From Bacteroidota bacterium (GTDB lineage Bacteria > Bacteroidota > Bacteroidia > Bacteroidales > CAIXZF01): a stretch of 64,000 nt of DNA. A program made the position numbers and the translations under genes. Location of the stretch: assembly GCA_022709385.1 (NCBI GenBank), contig JAKLIX010000012.1, forward strand, positions 1-64,000, in the 5' to 3' direction. Below the pieces are notes generated by a model. The model was not told the origin of the DNA. It worked only from the letters and a program-made list of their open reading frames with translations, and did no database searches. Positions 24,753-33,958 of this stretch are shown in pieces (within the stretch, counting starts at the first letter, position 1; each line of letters begins with the position of its first letter).

Positions 24753-25349
24753 TTATCGTCTGAAAAAAACGCGCCATAGCGTCAGCATAATGATTCGCAG
24801 GTCGAGCAGGAAACATTGGTTTTCAAGATATTTCAGGTTCATTGCAAGTTTTGCAGGCATGATCTCCCGGCAGTACAGCGTTTCCGGATCGCCGGCCCTG
24901 CCCAGGATCTCACTCTCATCAATGTACTCCAGGGAAGCAAAATCTGTTATACCTGGTCTGATCTGCAATACGTTACGCTGCTCGTCAGTATAAAGTGCCA
25001 CATATTTCGGAACCTCAGGACGCGGTCCGACAAGGCTCATCTCACCCTTCAACACATTGACCAGTTGCGGCAACTCGTCAAGTTTGTATTTCCTCAGCAA
25101 ACTACCCGCTAAGGTAATCCGGGGATCCCGGCCGCCCACGGTCAATTGTCCCGCAGCTTCAGAACCTTCTTTCATAGTCCTGAATTTCAGCAGTCTGAAT
25201 GTTTTCCCGTCTAATCCGACCCTGATCTGTGAGAAAAAAATTCTCCACCCTGATGCGAACAACAGCAACAGCATAATTAAAAGAAACAATGGGGAAAGCA
25301 GCAGAAGCATTCCCAGGGAGAACACCACATCAAAACAACGCTTAAGCAT
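24753..25349 (-). CDS. Undecaprenyl-phosphate sugar-1-phosphate transferase (PglC/WcaJ-type)
   Basis: This 198-residue protein is the short, monotopic form of the bacterial sugar-transferase family, which starts glycan assembly on undecaprenyl phosphate at the inner membrane. It begins [19 protein letters not shown], a re-entrant membrane helix. It carries FRTMKEGS, the catalytic-type [22 protein letters not shown], and [11 protein letters not shown]. It overlaps the upstream aminotransferase by 8 bp. The pair resembles PglC-PglE, suggesting the first steps of an amino-sugar glycan. Confidence 0.92.
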   Translation of the reverse strand: MLKRCFDVVFSLGMLLLLSPLFLLIMLLLLFASGWRIFFSQIRVGLDGKTFRLLKFRTMKEGSEAAGQLTVGGRDPRITLAGSLLRKYKLDELPQLVNVLKGEMSLVGPRPEVPKYVALYTDEQRNVLQIRPGITDFASLEYIDESEILGRAGDPETLYCREIMPAKLAMNLKYLENQCFLLDLRIIMLTLWRVFFRR

Positions 25350-26565
25350 GGCCGGATCGCACTTTCTCTACGGCGTGTTTGACCGTATCTATCACCAGTT
25401 CAATCATTTGATCGGTAAGATCATAAAATACCGGCAGGCTGATTTCGCAGGCATAACTGGAATAGGCAAGCGGGTAATCGGCGATATTGTACCCGGCATT
25501 TTTATAATATGTAAACATCGGCAGGGGTACAAAATGGACATTTACGGCCACTTCGTTGATATAGATCAATCGCAGGATGACATCCCGGCTTTGTTCAGAC
25601 AAGCCTGAAACCCTTAACAGATAAGCATGACAGGATGAAATCCTCTCGCTGTTTTCATAAGGTGGCACCCTCGCCCAGGAGCAGGCAGAAAACGCTTCTG
25701 TATATCTTTGAAATATATACTTCCTTTTCACCAGCATATCCTCCTCGTAACGTTCCAGTTCTGCAATGCCCATAGCAGCCTGGATATCGGTCATATTATA
25801 CTTGTACCCGGGTTCCACGATATCATAACGCCAGTTTCCACCTTCGAACTTGGTCATGGCATCTTTGGTCTGTCCATGCAAAGCTTTGATGGATAATGTT
25901 TTATACACAGATTGGTTATCAAACGGCGGAGGAAGATTCAAACAAACCGCGCCTCCCTCCGCGGTGGTGAGGTTTTTAACCGCATGAAAGGAATAAACAC
26001 TGATATCGGTCAGGCTGCCTGTTCGCTTGCCCTTGTAAACGGCACCGATGGAATGGGCTGCATCGGAAAGCAGGAGTATTCTGCCAAGCATCTGTTGTTC
26101 AGGTGTTTCCGGATGAAACATCCTGACATACTCCTCCGCATTCACCACATTGTTCAAAGCATCGTAATCGCAGGGCCATCCGGCTATATCCACGGGCATG
26201 ATCACCTTGGTACGTCCGGTGATCGCCCGGGCCACAGTTTCGGCCGTGACATTGAAATCATCCCCGCTGTCGACGAATACGGGCCTGGCACCGCAATGCA
26301 CCACTACATTGGCAGTTGCCGCATAGGTATAAGCCGGCACGATCACTTCATCTCCGGGACCCACACCAAACCAGCGAAGCATCAGCTCAAGTCCTGCAGA
26401 CGCAGAGTTCACGCAGAGGGTGGCCTTTTGGCCTCCATAGGCAGTAAGCATTTGTTCAAACCTCCGGACCCTGGGCCCTGTGGTAATCCAGCCTGAATGC
26501 AGCGCCTCCTTGACTGCTCTGATAATCTTTTCATCGATACGGGGCGGGGAAAAGGGGACTTTCAT
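25342..26565 (-). CDS. DegT/DnrJ/EryC1 sugar aminotransferase
   Basis: This 407-residue PLP enzyme transfers an amino group to a keto-sugar nucleotide. Motifs are [11 protein letters not shown] at the start, [42 protein letters not shown], and the PLP lysine in [17 protein letters not shown]. It closes with the C-terminal region containing [15 protein letters not shown]. It is coupled by overlap to the sugar transferase downstream. A dehydratase and acetyltransferase would be expected for a complete bacillosamine-like pathway but are not in this window. Confidence 0.92.
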   Translation of the reverse strand: MKVPFSPPRIDEKIIRAVKEALHSGWITTGPRVRRFEQMLTAYGGQKATLCVNSASAGLELMLRWFGVGPGDEVIVPAYTYAATANVVVHCGARPVFVDSGDDFNVTAETVARAITGRTKVIMPVDIAGWPCDYDALNNVVNAEEYVRMFHPETPEQQMLGRILLLSDAAHSIGAVYKGKRTGSLTDISVYSFHAVKNLTTAEGGAVCLNLPPPFDNQSVYKTLSIKALHGQTKDAMTKFEGGNWRYDIVEPGYKYNMTDIQAAMGIAELERYEEDMLVKRKYIFQRYTEAFSACSWARVPPYENSERISSCHAYLLRVSGLSEQSRDVILRLIYINEVAVNVHFVPLPMFTYYKNAGYNIADYPLAYSSYACEISLPVFYDLTDQMIELVIDTVKHAVEKVRSGHA

Positions 26566-26627
26566 GAATGAGAACCGGTGTTGAATATATTACCTGATCA
26601 TTTACAGACCTGACATGTGATGATGCT

Positions 26628-27578
26628 TCAGTGATGCGCCAGGTAGCCGAGAATATTATTTTCAACCCGTGACAATACGTCCGTGAGGTCGGCATGCTGA
26701 AAGCGGTCGCCGGTGATACGCTCAAACAGTTCAATGTAGCGTTCCGACACCTGTTTTACGAAATCATCAGACATTTCCGGGACCTGCTGTCCGTCTTTTC
26801 CCTGGAAACCTTTATCCATCAGCCATTCCCTGACAAATTCCTTGGACAGCTGCCGCTGGGCTTCGCCCTTTTGCTGCCTTTCCCCGTAACCCTGCAGGTA
26901 GAAATAACGGGAGGAGTCCGGTGTATGGATTTCATCGATCAGGGTGATGGTACCATCCGGCTTTTTGCCGAACTCGTATTTGGTGTCTACAAGGATCAGT
27001 CCCATGGATGAGGCAATCCTGCTACCCCTGTCGAACAGCTCGCGGGTGTATTTCTCCAGCACCAGGTAATCCTTTTCAGCGACCAGCCCGGTGGCGATGA
27101 TTTCATCGCGGGAAATATCCTCATCATGACCGATCAGCGCTTTGGTAGTAGGTGTGATGATTGGCCGGGGGAAACGGTCATTCTCCTTCATCCCGTCAGG
27201 CATCGGGACTCCGCACAAAGACCTTTTGCCGGATTTATATTCACGCCAGGCATGCCCGCTGAGGTAGCCCCTGATCACCATTTCCACCTTGAAGGGTTCA
27301 CAGCGGTGCCCGATGGTAACCATAGGATCTGGTGTTGCAATTTTCCAGTTGGGACAGACATTGGCGGTCATATCCAGGAATTTTGCTGCTATCTGATTGA
27401 GGACCTGTCCTTTATACGGGATGCCGCGTGGCAGGACCACATCAAAGGCCGAAATCCGGTCGGTGGTGACCATTACCAGGAAACGGTCATCAATGTTGTA
27501 AACATCCCTAACCTTACCAACATACAGATCTTTCAGCCCGGGGAGTTGAAATGCGGTTGACACGATGGCATTACTCAT
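26628..27578 (-). CDS. purC: SAICAR synthetase (purine biosynthesis)
   Basis: This 316-residue enzyme joins aspartate to CAIR with ATP. It begins with the usual [30 protein letters not shown] spread over residues 17-46. It contains VVRGYLSG-type [14 protein letters not shown] and [11 protein letters not shown], then [15 protein letters not shown]. The length fits the longer eukaryote/Bacteroidetes form. It stands alone between the DegT gene and phoH in the same orientation. Confidence 0.96.
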   Translation of the reverse strand: MSNAIVSTAFQLPGLKDLYVGKVRDVYNIDDRFLVMVTTDRISAFDVVLPRGIPYKGQVLNQIAAKFLDMTANVCPNWKIATPDPMVTIGHRCEPFKVEMVIRGYLSGHAWREYKSGKRSLCGVPMPDGMKENDRFPRPIITPTTKALIGHDEDISRDEIIATGLVAEKDYLVLEKYTRELFDRGSRIASSMGLILVDTKYEFGKKPDGTITLIDEIHTPDSSRYFYLQGYGERQQKGEAQRQLSKEFVREWLMDKGFQGKDGQQVPEMSDDFVKQVSERYIELFERITGDRFQHADLTDVLSRVENNILGYLAHH

Positions 27579-27647
27579 ATTATTTTATTGATTTAAAGGG
27601 TATTACAAATGTTTTTTCGTTTTCGACGGTCAAATACCTGCCCGGTG

Positions 27648-28652
27648 TCATGTGGCCTCATTTTCATGACTGTCATTTTCAATTGGTATAGACTGAACCG
27701 GGATGGATATTTCATCTCCATAGGCCTTCAGTATTCTGGTGACGAGCTGGTGGCGGATTACGTCGCTTTCATCAAGGATAATGATTTTAATACCGTGGAT
27801 ATTTTTCAGGATTTTCATTGCATGGACCAACCCGGAGCTTTGGTTTTTGGGCAGGTCGATTTGGGTGATATCGCCTGTAACCATGAATTTGGCGGATTTT
27901 CCCATACGTGTCAGGAACATTTTCAGCTGGCCCCGCGTAGCATTCTGCGCTTCGTCGAGGATTACGAAGGCATTGTCGAGGGTTCTGCCCCGCATAAAGG
28001 CGAGTGGTGCGATCTCGATAGTTCCGTCCTCGAAATAATTCAGCAGTTTCTGATGGGGAAGCATATCCCTGAGCGCATCGTAGAGCGGCTGGAGGTAAGG
28101 ATCCAGTTTATCACGCAGGTCGCCCGGCAAAAAGCCCAGGTTTTCACCGGCTTCCACGGCAGGCCGGGTCAGAATGATCCGTTTCACTTCCTTATTCTTC
28201 AAAGCTCTGACAGCAAGGGCCACGGCGGTGTATGTCTTTCCGGTACCGGCAGGACCCACGGCGATCACCATATCATGATTTTTACAGCTCTCCACCATGC
28301 GTTGCTGGTTAAGGGTTCTTGCCCTGATCAGGGCTCCATCCCTGCCGTGGACAAGGATATCTTCGCCACCGCTAAAGTCAGGCGGAGGATAATCATCGCC
28401 CGTACTTCCCATGATCAGCCGGATATCTGCAATGCCCAGTTTACCAAAGCGGTCGAAATGCATCAGCAGCAGATGGAATTTCTCCTCAAACTGCCGGATC
28501 AGGGATGGTTCACCAATCAGTTTCAGCATGTCTCCTCTAACGATGATTTTTAAACGGGGGAAAAAGGAGCGGATCAGGTCAAGACCGGCATCGTGAACAC
28601 CAAAGATATCCACAGGATCATAAGGACTTAAAGTGATGACCGTTTCGGACAC
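27648..28652 (-). CDS. PhoH-family P-loop ATPase
   Basis: This 334-residue protein has a KH-like N-terminal segment (LKIIVRGDMLKLIGEPSLI) and the PhoH ATPase with AVGPAGTGKTYTAVALAV, FLPGDLRDKLDPYLQPLYDAL, VILDEAQNAT and TGDITQIDLP. It is likely an RNA-related ATPase next to RNA-processing functions in many genomes. An open frame extends to a TTG at 28706. However, a perfect -7 box at 28693-28700 would place transcription start downstream of that codon, so I prefer GTG at 28652. No suitable ATG exists. Confidence 0.88.
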   Translation of the reverse strand: MSETVITLSPYDPVDIFGVHDAGLDLIRSFFPRLKIIVRGDMLKLIGEPSLIRQFEEKFHLLLMHFDRFGKLGIADIRLIMGSTGDDYPPPDFSGGEDILVHGRDGALIRARTLNQQRMVESCKNHDMVIAVGPAGTGKTYTAVALAVRALKNKEVKRIILTRPAVEAGENLGFLPGDLRDKLDPYLQPLYDALRDMLPHQKLLNYFEDGTIEIAPLAFMRGRTLDNAFVILDEAQNATRGQLKMFLTRMGKSAKFMVTGDITQIDLPKNQSSGLVHAMKILKNIHGIKIIILDESDVIRHQLVTRILKAYGDEISIPVQSIPIENDSHENEAT

Positions 28653-28678
28653 GGATACGGATTGAAATGGTTTATTAT

Positions 28679-28686
28679 TACTTTTG
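28679..28686 (+). promoter_or_regulatory. -7 box for the SAM-hydroxide adenosyltransferase gene
   Basis: TACTTTTG matches TAnnTTTG and lies 53 bp before the ATG at 28740. It sits 6 bp from an oppositely directed -7 box for phoH, making a tight divergent promoter pair. Confidence 0.4.
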
Positions 28687-28692
28687 GTGTGG

Positions 28693-28700
28693 CAAAGGTA
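28693..28700 (-). promoter_or_regulatory. -7 box for the phoH-family gene
   Basis: The minus strand reads TACCTTTG, with a TTGA about 21 bp upstream as a possible -33. Its position argues that translation starts at GTG 28652 rather than TTG 28706. Confidence 0.5.
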
Positions 28701-28739
28701 ATCCAATTTGGGCTACTGAAATCAACAAGCGGCATCCAT

Positions 28740-29522
28740 ATGGCTATCATTACATTGTGCAGTGATTGGGGAACCAGGGATCATTATACCGCCATGGTAA
28801 AGGGAGCAATATTGAAGCTGATGCCCCAGGCCGTCATCGTGGACATCACCCACCAGATACCGCCGTTCAATCTGATCTTTGCGGCCTTTATCATCAGGAA
28901 CGTCTATCATCAATATCCTCCCTCGACCATTCATATCATCGACATCAATTCAGACACACCAAAAACCACTTCCTACCTGATAGTTGAAAAAGACAGGCAG
29001 TTTTTCATTGCCCCCGACAATGGCATGTTTTCGCTGGTTTTCGACACAAAACCCGACCGGATTATTACCCTTGCCGTTGATCCGGCACTGGAAAACAGCA
29101 CCTTTATCGCCAGTGAGCTGTTTGCACCGGCAGCATGCAAGCTTGCCAACGGCATTGCGTGCAACGAACTGGGAAAGGAAAAACCCGATCTCGACACGCG
29201 GATTTCGTTCGCACCTGCCGTGGATCACAACATCATCAGAGCGAAAGTCATCTTCATTGATTCCTATGAGAATGTGTTTCTTAACATTACATCAGGACTA
29301 TTTGAAGAAGTAGGCAGAGGAAGGCCATTTACCATATACTTCAAAACCCTCGACTTCGCTATCCAGAAAATCAGCAAGTCATATAAAGACGTTACCGAAG
29401 GTGAAATCCTGGCCATCTTCTCCTCAGGCGGTCTGCTGGAAATAGCCATGAACAGGGGCAATGCCGCCAGCCTGCTCGGGCTCCGCGCTGATGACAGTGT
29501 CAGGATAGAATTCCGGGATTAA
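28740..29522 (+). CDS. SAM-hydroxide adenosyltransferase (DUF62/chlorinase family)
   Basis: This 260-residue protein is of the fluorinase/chlorinase superfamily. Most members hydrolyse S-adenosylmethionine to adenosine and methionine using hydroxide. It begins AIITLCSDWGTRDHYTAMVKG, with the conserved Asp, and has VDITHQIPPFNL, FIAPDNGMFSLVF and FIDSYENVFLNIT. ATG 28740 is preferred over the upstream ATG at 28662, because the conserved domain starts there and the latter lies before the divergent promoters. Confidence 0.88.
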   Translation: MAIITLCSDWGTRDHYTAMVKGAILKLMPQAVIVDITHQIPPFNLIFAAFIIRNVYHQYPPSTIHIIDINSDTPKTTSYLIVEKDRQFFIAPDNGMFSLVFDTKPDRIITLAVDPALENSTFIASELFAPAACKLANGIACNELGKEKPDLDTRISFAPAVDHNIIRAKVIFIDSYENVFLNITSGLFEEVGRGRPFTIYFKTLDFAIQKISKSYKDVTEGEILAIFSSGGLLEIAMNRGNAASLLGLRADDSVRIEFRD

Positions 29523-29525
29523 TTG

Positions 29526-29533
29526 TACTTTTG
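29526..29533 (+). promoter_or_regulatory. -7 promoter box for gldF
   Basis: TACTTTTG matches TAnnTTTG and lies 19 bp before the gldF ATG, directly after the stop of the preceding gene. It suggests that gldF-gldG-DUF4340 is its own transcription unit, with a very short leader. Confidence 0.45.
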
Positions 29534-29552
29534 TCCCGCCTTATCTCCAAAC

Positions 29553-30290
29553 ATGCTTACCCTTCTCAAGAAAGAACTGAGACTCTTCCTCACTTCTCTT
29601 ACCGGCTACACGGTGATTGTTGTCTTTCTTGTGACCACAGGCTTGTTTCTTTGGGTTTTCCCGTTGGAATACAATGTCTTACAAAGCGGTTTCGCCAACC
29701 TGAACGGTTTGTTCATGCTTGCTCCCTTCGTGTTTCTTTTCCTTGTCCCTGCCATTACCATGCGATCTTTTGCAGAAGAACGCCGGAATGGGACCATGGA
29801 GTTGTTGTTCACCCAACCGGTTAGCGATCTGGAGATCATCCTCGCCAAATACCTTGCCGGTGTCGTCCTTTTACTCTTCTCTCTTATCCCAAGCCTGATA
29901 TACCTCATTACCGTATATCAGTACGGCTTCCCCGCTGGGAACATTGATATGGGAGCCACCTGGGGATCCTATCTCGGTTTGTTCTGTCTCGGAGCTGCTT
30001 TCACGGCAATCGGCCTGTTCGCATCCTCGCTCACCGATAACCAGATCGTTGCCTTTATCGTGGCCGTTTTTCTATGCATGATCATGTATCTGGGATTTGA
30101 GTTTGTCTATTCACTGGACATCTTTGGAAAGATCGACCTGTTTATTCGCTCGCTCGGAATCAATGCCCATTACACATCCATGAGCAGGGGGGTGATCGAC
30201 ACGCGTGACGTGGTGTATTTCCTCAGCCTGATCAGTTTTTTCCTGCTTATCACCAAAATTTCACTGGAAAAAAGAAAATGGGAAAAATAG
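29553..30290 (+). CDS. gldF: Gliding-motility ABC transporter permease GldF
   Basis: This 245-residue integral membrane protein has six hydrophobic segments (VIVVFLVTTGLFLWVF, LFMLAPFVFLFLVPAIT, VVLLLFSLIPSLIYLIT and others). It carries the ABC-2 permease signature SFAEERRNGTMELLFTQPVSDLEIILAKYLAG. It forms a transporter with GldG and a GldA-type ATPase, which is not in this window. The last bases overlap gldG by 13 bp. The 30 nt before the ATG at 29553 are excluded because they would add residues upstream of the conserved MLTLLKKEL start. Confidence 0.92.
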   Translation: MLTLLKKELRLFLTSLTGYTVIVVFLVTTGLFLWVFPLEYNVLQSGFANLNGLFMLAPFVFLFLVPAITMRSFAEERRNGTMELLFTQPVSDLEIILAKYLAGVVLLLFSLIPSLIYLITVYQYGFPAGNIDMGATWGSYLGLFCLGAAFTAIGLFASSLTDNQIVAFIVAVFLCMIMYLGFEFVYSLDIFGKIDLFIRSLGINAHYTSMSRGVIDTRDVVYFLSLISFFLLITKISLEKRKWEK

Positions 30291-32089
30291 GCCGGATCAT
30301 AGGACTTGCCCAGACTGGCACAAAAAACAGCCAGAAAAAAAACCTGCGCAGGCAAGCCGTCATGCAACTGCTGCTGCTTAGCGCGTTACTCATTTTACTG
30401 AACCTGATCTCCTCTTTCATTTTTACGCGCATCGACCTTACGGCAGAGAAACGTTTTACCCTGAGCCCTGCGACCAGGCAACTGCTGAGGGAACTGGACG
30501 ATGTGGTTTTTTTCAGGGTTTACCTCGACGGAGAATTTCCCGCAGGATTCAAACGGCTGCGAAATGAAACAAGGGAGATGCTGGATGAATTTCGCGCCTA
30601 TTCCGACAATATCCAGTACGAATTTATCAACCCATCAGCTGCCAAAAACAATAAAGACCGGAATGATCTCTACAGGCAACTGATCGAAAAAGGGCTGGCG
30701 CCAACCAACCTGCAGGTCAGGCAAGACGACGGAACCAGCCAGCAGATCATCTTTCCGGGAGCCCTTGCCAGGCATAAAGAAAAGGAAGCACCGATACAAC
30801 TTCTTTTAAATCAAATAAATACTCCGCCTGAAGAAATCCTGAACCTGAGCGTTCAGAATCTTGAGTATAACCTGGCAAATGCCGTACGGAAATTACACAA
30901 TCCCGGCAAACATAAGGTCGCTTTCATCCAGGGACAGGGTGAACTCGGGGAAGCTGAAACTGCAGATATCTTTCAGTCACTCGGGGATGCCTACATTCCG
31001 GAACGCGTAAACCTGAATGCCCGCTTGAACAGCCTGACCGAGCGGGATTTAAGCGACACGAACAAGGTCATCATCAAAAACAAATACCGGGCACTGATAA
31101 TCGCCAAGCCCGATTCGGCTTTCGATGAAAAGGACAAATTCCTGATCGACCAGTTTATTATGCGCGGCGGAAGGGTCTTATGGCTGATTGACCCGGTTTT
31201 TGCAAGCATGGACAGCCTCCAGGCTTCAGAAGAAACAATAGGTATCAGCCTGCAGCTCAATCTCGAAGACCAGTTATTCCGCTACGGAGTCAGGCTCAAC
31301 ACCAACCTGGTGATGGATTTGTCAGCCTGTCCCATCCCGGTGAAAACAGGGCAGATCGGCAATCAACCACGCTTTGAATTCTACCCCTGGTACTTCTTCC
31401 CGATGGTGATACCCCAGCCTGTCCATCCGGTTGTCAACAGCCTGAATGCCATTCGCCTTGAATTCGCCTCCACCCTTGATACCGTGGCTGCCGAAGGTGT
31501 GAAGAAACAAATCCTGCTGACTTCATCTCCCTACAGCAGGACTGTGAATACACCCACCCTGATCAGCCTTCAGATCCTCAGGGAACAGCCCGATGAGAAA
31601 CAGTACCGGGGGCCCGGACGTCCTTTAGCCGTCCTGTTGGAAGGCCCGTTCCAATCGCTGTATTCAAGGAGGATTCCGCCAGAAATCGCTGAAAACAAAG
31701 GGATTGGTTTTCTTGAATCAGGGGAACCCACCAGGATGATTGTGGTAGCCGACGGAGACGTGATCAGGAATCAGACTGACCATCAGCGCGGGGTGCCTTA
31801 TCCGCTCGGCTACGACAGGTATACCCGTGAAACATTTGGCAACAAGGAGTTTATCTTAAATGCCATTGATTATCTTTGCGATGATTCCGGCCTGATCAGC
31901 GTCCGGTCCAGAGAAGTCAGGCTCAGACCCCTGGACCATACCCGTATTCACAACGATAAACTCAGCATACAGCTGGCCAACACCCTCCTTCCGGTTATCC
32001 TCGTGCTGGGCTTTGCCTGGTGGCAAATCGGCAGGAGAAACCGGAAGTATGCCAGGCCCAAACGAAAGCCAGTTCATCCTGCACCATGA
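30278..32089 (+). CDS. gldG: Gliding-motility ABC transporter auxiliary protein GldG
   Basis: This 603-residue protein has a membrane anchor at 28-50 (VMQLLLLSALLILLNLISSF), a large periplasmic ABC-type uncharacterised domain and a C-terminal membrane helix (LLPVILVLGFAWWQIG). After the first helix comes RIDLTAEKRFTLSPATRQLL, the GldG hallmark, and later FIQGQGELGEAET. GldG works with GldF at the inner membrane and is required for gliding in flavobacteria. It ends in ATGA overlap with the DUF4340 gene. Confidence 0.93.
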   Translation: MGKIGRIIGLAQTGTKNSQKKNLRRQAVMQLLLLSALLILLNLISSFIFTRIDLTAEKRFTLSPATRQLLRELDDVVFFRVYLDGEFPAGFKRLRNETREMLDEFRAYSDNIQYEFINPSAAKNNKDRNDLYRQLIEKGLAPTNLQVRQDDGTSQQIIFPGALARHKEKEAPIQLLLNQINTPPEEILNLSVQNLEYNLANAVRKLHNPGKHKVAFIQGQGELGEAETADIFQSLGDAYIPERVNLNARLNSLTERDLSDTNKVIIKNKYRALIIAKPDSAFDEKDKFLIDQFIMRGGRVLWLIDPVFASMDSLQASEETIGISLQLNLEDQLFRYGVRLNTNLVMDLSACPIPVKTGQIGNQPRFEFYPWYFFPMVIPQPVHPVVNSLNAIRLEFASTLDTVAAEGVKKQILLTSSPYSRTVNTPTLISLQILREQPDEKQYRGPGRPLAVLLEGPFQSLYSRRIPPEIAENKGIGFLESGEPTRMIVVADGDVIRNQTDHQRGVPYPLGYDRYTRETFGNKEFILNAIDYLCDDSGLISVRSREVRLRPLDHTRIHNDKLSIQLANTLLPVILVLGFAWWQIGRRNRKYARPKRKPVHPAP

Positions 32090-33153
32090 AAAAAAACACC
32101 ATTATCCTCATTATCACCCTGGTACTGGCCATTGTCACCATATGGCTATTCCTCAACCGTTCGAAAACCACCCTGAGGAGCAGTGAAAAGGACTTCGCGA
32201 TACATGATACCGCCAGTGTTGTGCGCATCTTTATGGCAGACAAGACTGGGGAGCAAGTGGACCTGATGCGTTCAGATTCGGGCGTTTGGACCGTGAACCG
32301 GGAATATCCGGCCAGACCTGACGGGATCAACATCCTGCTGAAAACCATGCAGAACCTGGCGGTGGTTGAACCCGTATCCAAAACAAGCAGAAACCTCATT
32401 ATCAAACAACTGGCCTCCACCGGCATAAAAGTGGAAATCTACCAGAAGGTCCATCGCATCAATATCTTCAATGGCATCAGGTTGTTTCCGGCCGTGAAAA
32501 AAACCAGGGTCTATTATGTGGGCAGCAATACCCCCGATAACCACGGAACCTATATGATCATGGAAGGTTCAGAAACTCCGTTCATCACTTACCTGCCCGG
32601 TTTCAGGGGATTTGTGGCCGTACGCTATAGTCCGCGCCTGGCCGACTGGCGGACCCATTTCATTTTCAACACACAAATATCAGATATTCAATCTGTTTCA
32701 GTAGATTTCAACGAAGTACCCGGCCATTCCTGGAGGGCTATCCGCTCCGGTGAAAGGAGCTTTTCGCTGGAAAGTACATACACCCGGGCTTTCGTGCCGG
32801 ATTATGACACCGGCCTGTTGCTGCATGTACTGGCCACCTTCAGCGATATCCGATTTGAGACCCTGGTTACAGGAGCAAGCAAGGAAAGAAGGGACTCCAT
32901 TACGTCCTCCAGACCTTTTCATACCGTCACACTCACGGATATACGCGGTAAAACATTCATTGTTAAGACATTTCACAGGGAGAACCCCGGTGACGACCCT
33001 GAAACGGAAGGAACCACAGGACCCTGGGACCGGGACAGGATGTATGCCCTGGTGAACGATGGCATGGATTTCGTCCTGGTGCAATTCTTTGTTTTCGATA
33101 ATATACTCAGACCTGTGGATGATTTCCTGAAGATTCCGGCGACAAGGCGATAA
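32086..33153 (+). CDS. DUF4340-type membrane-anchored protein
   Basis: This 355-residue protein has one N-terminal membrane helix (TIILIITLVLAIVTIWLFL) and a periplasmic beta-rich body with repeated units (FAIHDTASVVRIFMADKTGEQVDL, then WTVNREYPARPDGINILLKTMQNL). The family is often encoded beside GldG-like proteins. The ATGA overlap with gldG here makes a three-gene operon and suggests it is part of the same transporter complex. The start at 32086 is set by that overlap and the membrane helix. Confidence 0.8.
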   Translation: MKKNTIILIITLVLAIVTIWLFLNRSKTTLRSSEKDFAIHDTASVVRIFMADKTGEQVDLMRSDSGVWTVNREYPARPDGINILLKTMQNLAVVEPVSKTSRNLIIKQLASTGIKVEIYQKVHRINIFNGIRLFPAVKKTRVYYVGSNTPDNHGTYMIMEGSETPFITYLPGFRGFVAVRYSPRLADWRTHFIFNTQISDIQSVSVDFNEVPGHSWRAIRSGERSFSLESTYTRAFVPDYDTGLLLHVLATFSDIRFETLVTGASKERRDSITSSRPFHTVTLTDIRGKTFIVKTFHRENPGDDPETEGTTGPWDRDRMYALVNDGMDFVLVQFFVFDNILRPVDDFLKIPATRR

Positions 33154-33202
33154 TTGCTTCGGATTTTTTTCACCGGGCTTTGGTCCCACAATACAACAAA
33201 TT

Positions 33203-33958
33203 ATGGAAAAAAGCAGCATATCCACTGACATCCGGGAGTTTATGAAGCCGATCAGGCAATACCGCCTACTGGCATTATCCCTCCTGTTGCTGGTGCTGGC
33301 CTTCACCCTGGTGAAAGGATTGCGGTCAAAAAAGTATTACCGCTTTACATTCTTTATCACATGCGAACTTCCGCTGGTGGATGATGTACGACTTGCCGGA
33401 GACAAACTCAAGAGTATCACGGAGGTAACATTCAGCCAGGCTGAAATGAAAGCCCTTGCCGGGAATTTCCAGCTTGCTTCCGCGACCCAGTTCTCCGGAC
33501 TTAAAAACCTTACTGTCAACACGATAAGAACAGTAAAAGAGAACAACGCCAGCGAAGTGGTTTTAGAGGTGTACGATACTGCGCAGGCCCGGGAAATCAT
33601 CACCGCTTTTCTCGGCTACCTCAACCGGAACAGCTTCCTTAGCGTGAAACTCGAAAAAGAAAGAAAGCGCTATCAACTGCTCGCCGATGAGATCGACAAA
33701 CAACTCAGGGCGTTGTCGGACGAAGGCAGGCTCCTGCAACATCCGGAAACCTTTATTAACCTGCTCGAAAAAAGGGAGGGTATCCTGGCAAGGCTCGATA
33801 AATTTGCAGGATTCGAAGTGTCGGTTCCCCCTGCCCCCGTCAGCCAGCCGGCAAATATGTCGCTCCTTCGTCAAATGATCCTTGCCCTCGTCTGGGGAAG
33901 TATCCTGTCTTTATTGATCGCTTTCCTTGCAGGCATTATGTTCCCGCGCAATGATTAA
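33203..33958 (+). CDS. Wzz/BexC-like chain-length determinant protein, short form
   Basis: This 251-residue protein has two membrane helices (about 23-40, LLALSLLLLVLAFTLVKG; and about 225-247, ILALVWGSILSLLIAFLAGIM) flanking a periplasmic region. That region has a coiled-coil stretch (KLEKERKRYQLLADEIDKQL). This topology is that of polysaccharide co-polymerases, which set chain length. It opens the polysaccharide operon 33203-38376, and its stop overlaps the flippase start by 8 bp. Confidence 0.72.
   Translation: MEKSSISTDIREFMKPIRQYRLLALSLLLLVLAFTLVKGLRSKKYYRFTFFITCELPLVDDVRLAGDKLKSITEVTFSQAEMKALAGNFQLASATQFSGLKNLTVNTIRTVKENNASEVVLEVYDTAQAREIITAFLGYLNRNSFLSVKLEKERKRYQLLADEIDKQLRALSDEGRLLQHPETFINLLEKREGILARLDKFAGFEVSVPPAPVSQPANMSLLRQMILALVWGSILSLLIAFLAGIMFPRND

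Noticed and set aside
28653-28706. N-terminal extension of the phoH-family gene to TTG 28706
   Set aside because: A consensus -7 box lies inside the extension and the added residues do not match the family N-terminus.
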